From NCBI GenBank assembly GCA_026214975.1, contig JAOBSW010000282.1, positions 1 through 64,000 of the forward strand: 64,000 nt of DNA. Reading direction: 5' to 3'. The notes under the pieces are model-generated. The model did no database searches and was not told the origin of the DNA. It was given only the letters and a program-made list of their open reading frames with translations. Below, piece by piece: positions 56,036 through 64,000 of the stretch. How positions within the stretch are numbered: the first letter of the stretch is position 1; each line of letters opens with the position of its first letter. The position numbers were made by a program, and so were the translations under genes. The DNA comes from Gentiana macrophylla (Eukaryota > Streptophyta > Magnoliopsida > Gentianales > Gentianaceae).

Positions 56036-56620
56036 TCCCTTGTCGCGATCTATGCAAAACTTCTTTTAGCATCACATCTATATAGGTAACTATAATCTAA
56101 CAGCAGTTAAATCTATCGCTATAGATTCTTATTTCCAAAATAAGAACTGCTAATCCAAGTGCTTTCGTAAAGACCTTGAACTACCAAACATTAATTCACT
56201 GTGACATGGGGTGATAATTCTCAAGGGAGATATCCAATACCCTACTCAAAAATCGTAACACTCCCACTATCCATCTTGCACATTGGGCATATTCTTCTTT
56301 TGACTAAATCAAACTCCTTTGATTATCAAACAAAGAAATCGTCCAGAGAAACTTGTTTGAGTCCATAAATGGATGTCATATGCTTACATATCATGTTATC
56401 GTCTATGAACATTGAACTGTCTGCCCAATGTCTTCAACACTATCATATAGTCATGATACGAAGTTACAACAAGCATAGTCTGAATAGAACTGGGCTCAGC
56501 CTTACAGGGACATTCCCTCTAGGTAAGACAGACTAGGTTCATAACCTGGTTGTCATTGATAGAATCTAATTCAGATTTTATGGCTCCTGGCCATATCTCT
56601 CAATCTTGCCTTTCGAACAT
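56036..56620 (-). pseudogene. Element D reverse transcriptase remnant
   Basis: The minus strand contains TSIYGLKQVSLDDFF at about 56375-56335, the copia RT block 'YGLKQASR', followed by SKEEYAQCARWIVGVLRFLS, matching 'Q-S-x-x-E-P-C-V-Y ... VVFL-LYVDD'. The YVDD itself is lost. Multiple stops are present. Confidence 0.6.
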
Positions 56621-57330
56621 TCTTTCATAAGTCGTGAGATATTCATTCTTCAAGATGAACTTACCAGCAGCCTTTTTAGGCTTGAGGTTATCCACAGACT
56701 TACAGAACTTTTGTGTGCACTGAGCAGTGTTCCACACCTCATCGCTATGTGGTGTCTGCTCATGTTCCAATGGTTGAATATATCTTTGTGGTTCTCAAAC
56801 TCTTTTGAGATCTGATTCTCTCCCACTGTCTCTTTTGGAAGAAACACTTCCTTTAGAAGACAGCATGTTTGGAGACAAACATTTTGCTCTGCGGACAAGT
56901 AAATAATATCCAGCGTGCTAGCTAAGACATTCCACAAAGTTGCATATGTCGTACTAGGATCCAAGCCTTTCAGACTCAGCCTATGACAACTTCAAATCAT
57001 CGGTTAAGATAGATTCGACATTATCCTCTTCCATATCTAATATGGAATTTATTCAACCTTTATTCTTTGGAACTCGGTTAAGTATAAGGGCACAATCCCG
57101 AAACGGGTAAGGGATACTTTGCATGGCTTGCGTCACACCTTTATCATATAAAGTGTTGTTTCCATTTTGGGAACATAATCTAATTGCGTATCCCAAAGAT
57201 GGTATCCTTCAAGGGAGAATCTTGTTCCTTTTCAGACGACTTCTGAAACACCCTTCAGGTATTAATTACTTCAATCCAATTGAAGATTAATTCCTAAGTA
57301 GCTCATCAATCTCATATTCATACTAGCTCG
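56621..57330 (-). pseudogene. Element D integrase C-terminal remnant
   Basis: The frame 56964-56650 reads KEVFLPKETVGENQISKEFE, matching the post-integrase block 'RVFVSRxxxFLEKEF'. Upstream (57230-56970) degraded blocks follow the order of copia integrase (TLNRVP, PYEIWKGK and LSYLRIWGC positions). It is non-functional. Confidence 0.55.
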
Positions 57331-57900
57331 AACTTTTCGGGCATTCCGAATTATGCACTTCACTGAGTACACTTGATTATTTCAAAAAATAGTCGTAGAG
57401 ATTAATAAACAATTATTTGTGGCATTAATTGTCATAAGCCAACAAACATCGGTATGTTTAGGCTTTGGACAACTTTCTAGATTTTATAACCTTTTCATAA
57501 AAGGGTATTTTAGTCATCTTTAGATACGTATTACCCACATGATTCATAATCATATGGCTCAACATCATCAGAATGACGTTTAGTTACACGCTTCCGCTCC
57601 AGAGAGACTATGTCTAGAACAACCACAAACATTAAGGATAACAGCCATACAAATATTTAGTTGAGGTCTCATCACATATATCAACTATATAGTGACAACA
57701 ATCTAGTATGTTAGATTCAGTGACCTTCCAACTTTATCGGGATAACATTTATCCTTTACAATTGAATATGTCTACTAAATCCTAACAAATAAGCGAAAGT
57801 ATGTTCTTCATAAGAACCGGAACATAATAACATTTATTTAGTTCCTTATCGATTTACTAGATCCGAATGTGGTAAGTGTTACAACGTTTGCTTCACCTTC
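57331..57900 (-). pseudogene. Element D protease/pre-integrase remnant
   Basis: The minus strand reads NKCYYVPVLMKNILSLIC at about 57835-57780, the conserved copia block 'NCYYVPxLxKNIISVSxL' between protease and integrase. Then, near 57545-57500, KMTKIPFYEKVIKSRKLS matches 'KMTKxPFTGxGxRAxxLL' of the pre-integrase zinc domain. Stops occur between them. Confidence 0.6.
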
Positions 57901-59300
57901 CATATCTCGCATTTAATCTTTCTAATTTAATCACACTCGTAAGATATCATATATCTAAGAGTTGACTTGAACTTAGATGGATTTATCTCAACACATTTGC
58001 CTAGAATAGAGATTTCAATAAGTTCTCTATTTAAGCACACGCCTAACTTCCTTTTAATCCTTCAAGCACTTGTAAATATTTCTTAGCTTGATCTTCATAA
58101 GACTTAAGAAAAATCATAAGAGCTATGTCTTTGATTTCCTTTCATAAAGAAAATCTAAAGTTTATTAAATAGTTTATTCAACCTTTTGAATCGTATCAAA
58201 ACATTGACCATTTAATTAACCTTTAAGCAATGATTAAAGAAATAAGTCGATACTTAAATCTTACAATTTTGAAAACAACCTTTCCAGAATTCGATGTGGT
58301 CATTCTTATCCAACGTTTGAATTAATTGTCATCGTATGACTGAATGATCACATTGGATCGTATCTAATGAGCTTCCGCTTTTCTTTAATAATTAAAGTCT
58401 TGGAGGACTCCATCAAATATGTAGTCTCCTTGTCTCTAACTACTATAACGGGATTGCTCGTGTCATTGCTTTATTTTAAAAGGATTAAAATTTACTTAAC
58501 CATTCTTGAGAACGTTTCTCAAACAGTCATAATTTGGTTTTACTAATCGAGAATAAAACATAAATATAAAGTTTTCTAAAACTACAACATAAAAATAAAG
58601 ATAAACGAGTGTTGTTGTCTATACACGCAAAATCAAATATGGTTTTTGGGATTACGATTTTGCTCCCACTAGTCAACTACTCCCAATTGACTTTCAAGAA
58701 TATTTCAAAAATTCTTTAGTGGCTGAGATCCAATCTAGTTACCTTGATTCCCGGTGGTGGTCGATCAACCAAGATAATTTCGAAAGGTAGGTAACTCTTT
58801 ACCATTCACATCTCTATGTGATTCTCAGTGGTTGACTAGTCAACTCTTTGACGATACACATCATTATGTGTTAGTCAACCCCTTGTCTCTAAAGTCAGAC
58901 AGCCCTGACGGTGGCCAATCACCGAAAGACTCTAGTCATGTCATAACCCAATATTCACGAGATCTCATACGATCTTCTCAATAACGACGATATACCCGAG
59001 ATAGGTCAACTCCCGGCGGTGGTCGATCAGTTGGACCGAACACAGGCTCTTCACCGTCATTATAATATTGGTAGACAATATTTCGACTTGATTTTTGTTG
59101 TGGAAGTATTTTTTTCATAAATTAATTCACTTAATTAATTTTAAATTCGGTCTCATCAAATATATCTACCTCATAGACATAAATCCTACACATTTATCTA
59201 GATCGTGCCTAGTCATGCATCTATCGTATCATATAAAATAAATACAAGCACAAAATAAATAAATGCGTAAAGTACCCGGTATGATCATGGACTTTTCCTA
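57901..59300 (-). other. Element D gag region and inner leader
   Basis: By position the gag region plus part of the leader. No gag motif is readable. A TTGACTAGTGGGAGCAAAAT block (minus strand, near 58665) resembles the B/C leader motif. A GGTGGTCGATCA-type block recurs at about 58755 and 59017, and a TCAACTCTTTGACGATACAC-type block is partly duplicated at 58793-58875. Confidence 0.4.
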
Positions 59301-59935
59301 GGTGCGGTTTCGAATACAAACTGACGAAACCGCCGGTCGCAATCTAAAGGTAGCTGCAACCGTCAATAGGATCTTTAATGCTCCATTCTCAATTGTGATC
59401 TTCATTTTCGTCTTTCTTTGGTCTTCATCTTCTGCTCCATTCTTGTTACATTTAATTCTATCTAATAAAATAAATACACCCGTCGTACACGGGAGGAGCT
59501 AACGGGAATGGGATAAATACAGAAAATAAACTAGGTCACGTTCTTAATAACGGCCTAGGACAATTTTTAAACCAACAGAAAAATTAAATCATTCAAATCT
59601 ATCCTATCGGTCGAGTCCATGATCAATCCGTGTTCATACAATCATATTATATCTACTATATCTAATCCATACAATAAAATCTTATGAAAAAGATAAAATT
59701 AAAATTTAACTACTTGCGTCTTAATTAATCAATTAACGTTTAATCTATTAAATAATTTTATCCAATCAATTAACTAATTAACACTTAATTAATTAAATGA
59801 TTTTAATCAAAATAAAACTAACGATTAATTTTAAACGATTTTAATTTTAATTAATTAGAAATATTCCAAAAATAATTCAAGATTAAAATTATGTCTCTTT
59901 TGTTTCTTTCCTTTTGATTCGTAATCAAAAGGGAT
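59301..59935. other. Element D leader, AT-rich part
   Basis: Non-coding and very AT-rich, with many TTAATTAA-type palindromes. Nothing else recognised. Confidence 0.4.
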
Positions 59936-59939
59936 GCAT

Positions 59940-60225
59940 TTGGTTTCCTAAACCAAAATGCATCTTCCTAAACCAAATTTGGTTTATGTCTGGCCACTTT
60001 CCAAAATCAAAATTTTGGATTTGGCTTAGGCCTAGGCCTTTTACAAATCAAATATTTGAAAAGGGCATAGACTTATTCCAAATCAAATATTTGGAAAGGC
60101 TAAATAATTTTGGTTTAGGCCTAACCACTTTCCAAAATCAAAATTTTGGAAGTGGCCTAGGCCTAGGCCCTTTTCCAAATCAAATATTTGGAAAGGGCCT
60201 AGGCCTATTCCAATCAAAGTTTGGA
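59940..60225. repeat. Hairpin-rich repeat array in the element D leader
   Basis: CCAAAATCAAAATTTTGG occurs at 60001-60018 and 60132-60149 and CCAAATCAAATATTTGG at 60078-60094 and 60174-60190; each folds on itself. They sit in longer inverted repeats, e.g. CCACTT before and AAGTGG after the copy at 60132, and GGCCC before and GGGCC after the copy at 60174. GGCCTAGGCCTAGGCC lies at 60154-60169. The open plus-strand frame across it is low-complexity and not a gene. Confidence 0.85.
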
Positions 60226-60397
60226 AAGACCATTATTATTTTAATGTCATGTGGCATCCAAATGGCCAAACTATTTGAACCATTGGTTAGCTACATGACA
60301 CAACTAAACAAAGGAGGAATTACTAATCAAACTATGAACCATATTGAATAACAAAATACACAAAACAAAAATTTGGAGATCCTCCAGCATTGACCGG

Positions 60398-60475
60398 TCA
60401 ACCATTGCGCGGCGGCAAAGAAGCCGCCGCCGCCCGCCGCCGACCCGCCCGCCGCGCGATCGGCCGAGCACCACC
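60398..60475. repeat. GC-rich CCG-repeat patch
   Basis: A run of CGCCG/CCGCC units (GCCGCCGCCGCCCGCCGCCG) in otherwise AT-rich DNA, followed by a T-run at 60481-60492. Confidence 0.8.
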
Positions 60476-60600
60476 CGATCTTTTTTTTTTTTCTTTTCAT
60501 GTATCAATTTTGCAAATAAAAATCATTCATCTTTTAATTACGTGATTTAAGCGATAAAATTAACTACATAAAATTACATGCTTATTGCTTAAGCTCAAGC

Positions 60601-60613
60601 TCTCTCGATACCC
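60601..60613 (-). other. Element D primer binding site
   Basis: The minus strand reads GGGTATCGAGAGAG three bases after the LTR end, a degraded tRNA-Met-type site. Confidence 0.6.
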
Positions 60614-60615
60614 TT

Positions 60616-62579
60616 TGTTAGGAAATCTATGGAACGCAGTGAATTCAAAATTTTGATTTCCTTTTACCCAAGATAGACTTCGTTTAAGCAATAAACAAAT
60701 AAGCTAGTAGACGGTGGTTACCTTGGTTGATCTATAAGATCGACGCTTTGACCGTCTAAGGAGAGTAGTTCTGCATAGAGCCGCCCAAGTGTTCGGCTTC
60801 TACCGCTAGTCCACACAAACAGCCCACCGGAATCCCATCATGGATTGCTATTGGAAAACTCCGGTTGCTAGATCGGCCCTTTTCCCCTCTCTCCAACTCT
60901 CTATAGGATGCTCTCTATTTTAAACAAGAACTATTAGTTCTTGGAATTGTGATGTACAAAAGAGCTTGACACCCACCTCTTATTTACAGTAGAAGGTGGC
61001 GCCCCTATGGTGTGTAGAAGAAGAAAATATTTTCCCAATAAAATAAGGAAAATATAATTGATTGATTTATCTCATTTATCATAATATCTTATATTAAATA
61101 AATCTAGGATATTGTCAATATCTTATATTGAATATTTCCAAGATATTGTCAATATATAATATTGACTATATTTATCTTATTACCATAAATCAATTTACAC
61201 ATGTGTATATATATCACATATATAAATCTATATACAAATATATTTATTACACAAGTTCACATGCATATCACATATATGCACACTACACGCATGTACACAA
61301 ATACATATATATTAATATTAATATCTAATATTAATATATGGTAATACCATTAATTAAATTGCACAATCCAAGTGTATCTTATACACTAATATGTTGTGCC
61401 CCATATGCCAATAAATTGGCATCCGGAATATTCTTTAATTTATATAATATTATTAATATCTTGTATTTAATTTATTCATAATAAATAAATACCACCATAT
61501 TAATTTACCACTATAACCTTTATAGTACGAGATAAATTATTTCCTTATTTGGTTATCAACTATAACCACATTTTAATCCGGCTAGATGTTCTTATGTCTG
61601 TGACCCGATAGGCTTCCGAATATGTTGGCCGTAGACACAAAGTGCAAATTACGAAAATGCCCTTCATGCCTAACGATCACAGGATAGCGTCTAGCAACAC
61701 ACCGTGACCCCCAATCATCGGAAGAGTCAAATGCAATAACTACTACCTTTCATGTGAAACAGTTACCGTGTAACTTACAATCCTATCGCTGTAATAATAT
61801 CCATACGGTCGTACGTCGAGTGTCAAACATTAACGACCGTATCTTATAATCAGGATATCATGCTCTCTCGAAGTAACTCGTTTACTCCCACTTTGCAAAC
61901 ATTCACGAGAGTAAGACATTCCTTATAAGAAGGCAATTTCGGATATTCGATCCCAATCATAGGATACGCGATCCCAGACGACCAATCATGTATACTCCGC
62001 ATGCTTCAATATCATACCCAATCACTACCGCATGATCGCCCCGTGGCTAGGGGAAACCTCAATAGTGTCATAGCATGACAATCCACACCTTGATTCCATG
62101 AAGACTCCGGTCCTAAGGATAATTACACAGCCGTCACATAGTGTGACACTTATCCGTGTAAGTGGGTCAGTCTAACATACGCATTCTCTAATACACGTCC
62201 ACGTACAGTCCAAGTGTCTCTACACTTCGATAGATGAGATCTATCCCTACCCTAAAGACAAAAGACATCTCTTACGTGCTAGCCTGTTCGTACTATCAAT
62301 GCCCTGTTTAATAGTACATCAGCCTAGAGACATTTAAGTATCAAACTATTAAAGTGATTAGAGATCTCATCAACCATAATCACCTATCATGGTTTCTCTA
62401 TCACAGTCTAATACTAAGGACGTTATCATATAACAATTCATAATCAGTTCTCTAAAGGAACAAATATATGACAACATAAAAGCCATTTAATATATGTATA
62501 AACATAAAGAAATAGTAGAAATGATCCGACCCGGTCGGATCCGGTCCAACCTGATTGGGTTTAGGACACTATTTCAACA
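60616..62579 (-). repeat. Element D 5' LTR
   Basis: 1,964 bp, TGTTAGGAAATCTA to ATTTCAACA on the plus strand. It pairs with 53349-55309 along its whole length, with small indels (for example CTCAT inserted at about 62365). Confidence 0.9.
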
Positions 62580-62584
62580 TGATC

Positions 62585-63333
62585 AATTGATGATTCTGTG
62601 ATATTTATTACCTCTGTTAGTTCATCAGATGAGCAATTCTCCTTAGTTCTATTATTAGCCTTTATAAGATTGATCTCAACAGTCAACCATAGAACTTCAG
62701 TTTTCAATAAATCGTTTTCCTTTTTGACATTCTTATAATTCTTTTGAATTGCCTCTAATTCCTTTATGAGTATGTCCAAGGTTTCATTGAAATCTTCATT
62801 TCTATGATTGTCTATGGCAATGTGAGTGTTGAATATAGAAGTACTTGCCTCGTGTTGTTTTACTGATAAATTCTCAGTTTCCTCTACTTCATTTTCAGTT
62901 ATCTGCTTTCCTTTGTCTAGTCCAGCATTGTTGCTTGCTAGGTCATTTCCAAAAAATAAGATGTCTTCATCACTTTCATCGTGATCATTTTCTCCAAAAC
63001 TTATGGGTAGATTTTCAATCTTGTCTTCTTTGTTTGTGGGGGATGATTACTCAGTGAATTTCTCAATTTTTCTTGATTGTCTGTTGTGGCTTCAATGTTT
63101 GACTTTCCATTCTTTTGTTGTTCTATTAGATCTTCTATGCAATCAGCTACTTGCAGCAACTCCTTTTCTATTTCTTCTGAGATATCACTTAGTGATGGAA
63201 CTCCTCTGGATTCGTCATTATACGTGTTGAAATCGATATCCACATCATAACTAAAATGAGGTTCTGGATTTGTATGTGAGCTTGTAGTAGTGAAAATTTC
63301 AAAATACTTGATCCTGAAAATCAGATACAACAT
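62585..63333 (-). pseudogene. Element E gag N-terminal remnant
   Basis: The frame 63333-63001 contains SRGVPSLSDISEEIEKELLQ, the counterpart of the element A frame 13982-13584. After a shift, 62779-62585 reads ILIKELEAIQKNYKNVKKEN and DLLKTEVLWL, a coiled-coil candidate with heptad-like leucines. Coiled coils are usual in the C-terminal half of Maximus/SIRE gag. Element D interrupts it at 62580; it resumes at 53343. Confidence 0.5.
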
Positions 63334-63495
63334 TCTGCAAATAATTAGTCAGGGGATAATTGAGCCAACTTCTAATTCTAGATGTATCCATTAAGTTTCA
63401 ACTATACGCTTTTACAACTAATACAGTGACGGCCAGTTACTTCAAACAAACTGATACTGAGATTCAGCTATGGATCTCTTCGGAACAAAAACACT

Positions 63496-63503
63496 GCTCC
63501 GAT
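63496..63503 (-). other. Element E primer-site remnant
   Basis: GCTCCGAT remains of GCTCCGATACCA seen in element A (14119 onward). The rest, and about 24 bases of LTR edge, are deleted here. Confidence 0.6.
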
Positions 63504-64000
63504 GGATGACACAAGTTTAGAGGGGGGTGAATAAACTTATCACCAAAAGCTCACCCAAAAACTGAATATTATTCCAGATTGAATTCAATCTGAAACTTGT
63601 GTTTCAAACTAAAACTTGTGTGGATTTAAGCTAACTTAACTGAGTATAAGTCAAAACTGACTTATCCTTAGTCTAATTAACCGGCAGCGGATTAATAAGC
63701 CTTTTAAATTAGAGTTATCAGTTTAGGTGCTGACTCAGTTTCTGTGTATGCTAAATGTATGTACTAGATGAATATAACTAAAATGTAGTAAATAACAGAA
63801 TGTAAACGTGTAAGGTAAATGAAACTAGATTTATAGAGGTTCCAGGTGGTGTAATCCTGTCAGTCCTCTCTTCCCCTGTGATGCGGAGGAAAATTCAACT
63901 AGAATTTCTTTGAGGTGGCCCGGTTACAAAAAGTTCTATACTGATAGTCCTTGACTAATCCCTAGCTTCACTATCTAAACACTTGTAGAACAGGTAGAAT
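63504..64000 (-). repeat. Element E 5' LTR (partial, runs off the window)
   Basis: GATGACACAAGTTTAGAGG onward matches 47148-47640 of the 3' LTR, with one added block (AACTTGTGTTTCAAAC near 63595). The remainder lies outside the window. Confidence 0.85.

Larger units (their letters stand above)
53349..62579 (-). mobile_element. Ty1/copia element D, complete length, decayed pol
   Basis: Two LTRs (53349-55309 and 60616-62579) in direct orientation flank 5.3 kb. On the minus strand the order is 5' LTR, primer site, leader, gag region, protease-, integrase-, RT- and RNase H-derived blocks, polypurine tract, 3' LTR. The flanks GGATC (53344-53348) and TGATC (62580-62584) fit a 5-bp target duplication with one change. 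It sits inside the gag of element E. Stops and shifts abolish all coding capacity. Confidence 0.85.
47132..64000 (-). mobile_element. Element E: SIRE/Maximus-like LTR element without pol
   Basis: Minus strand, running off the right end of the window. A 3' LTR (47132-48885) and polypurine tract are followed by an extra ORF (48919-52368), then a gag remnant that is split by element D (53349-62579) and resumes to 63333, then a primer-site remnant and the start of the 5' LTR. The order on its strand is LTR, gag, extra ORF, LTR; no integrase, RT or RNase H was found outside D. Same layout as element A. Confidence 0.75.

Noticed and set aside
59914..60351. A 145-codon plus-strand frame with FGLGL/FPNQIFGKGLGL repeats
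   Set aside because: It translates the hairpin array, lies antisense to element D and is absent from known protein patterns.
60398..60475. CpG island of a host gene
   Set aside because: Too short, lies within element D between its primer site and gag, and is made of simple CCG repeats.
55310..60615. Element D as an intact autonomous copia element
   Set aside because: RT, integrase and RNase H blocks are split by many stops and shifts, and the YVDD motif cannot be found.

Overview
This 64 kb window looks like plant nuclear DNA, most likely from a eudicot. It is AT-rich and carries (AT)n runs, Ty1/copia and Ty3/gypsy LTR retrotransposons, an L1-type LINE with a C-terminal RNase H domain, and the hairpin end of a plant Helitron. 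I found no intact host gene, rRNA, canonical tRNA gene, CRISPR array or bacterial-type operon. Every long open frame I could interpret is a fragment of a transposable element, and almost all are broken by stops and frameshifts. Family names rest on motifs read by eye; no search was run.

Layout. 1-1.8 kb: diverged AT-rich repeats ending in a Helitron 3' terminus. 2.1-4.6 kb: decayed Ty3/gypsy Tat-type pol (protease, RT, RNase H and a second RNase H). 4.6-7.2 kb: an Athila-like LTR, a tRNA-Asp-type primer site and a gag remnant. 7.2-18.2 kb: Ty1/copia element B (+ strand), split by element A (10907-15848, minus strand, TSD AGTAT). 18.2-20.3 kb: a copia gag fragment and a duplicated module. 20.4-25.25 kb: a 5'-truncated, frameshifted LINE with poly(A). 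25.3-36.2 kb: mostly non-coding DNA with LTR pieces, a gypsy 3' end and microsatellites. 36.2-47.1 kb: copia LTR F, an Athila 3' half with an env-position ORF, and copia element C (minus strand, same family as B). 47.1 kb to the window end: element E (minus strand, same family as A), split by a complete but decayed copia element D (53349-62579) with two similar ~1.96 kb LTRs.

The main story is layered nesting: A inside B, Athila inside F, E inside the 5' LTR of C, and D inside E. The most notable items are: (i) A and E, two related SIRE/Maximus-like elements that keep gag remnants and an extra acidic or coiled-coil ORF but show no recognisable pol; (ii) element D, whose coding region is wrecked although its LTRs still match closely, suggesting it moved in trans; (iii) a cluster of long hairpins in the D leader; (iv) a repeated GTGGGAG-containing motif in the leaders of B and C; and (v) tRNA-like Pol III boxes in the C leader.
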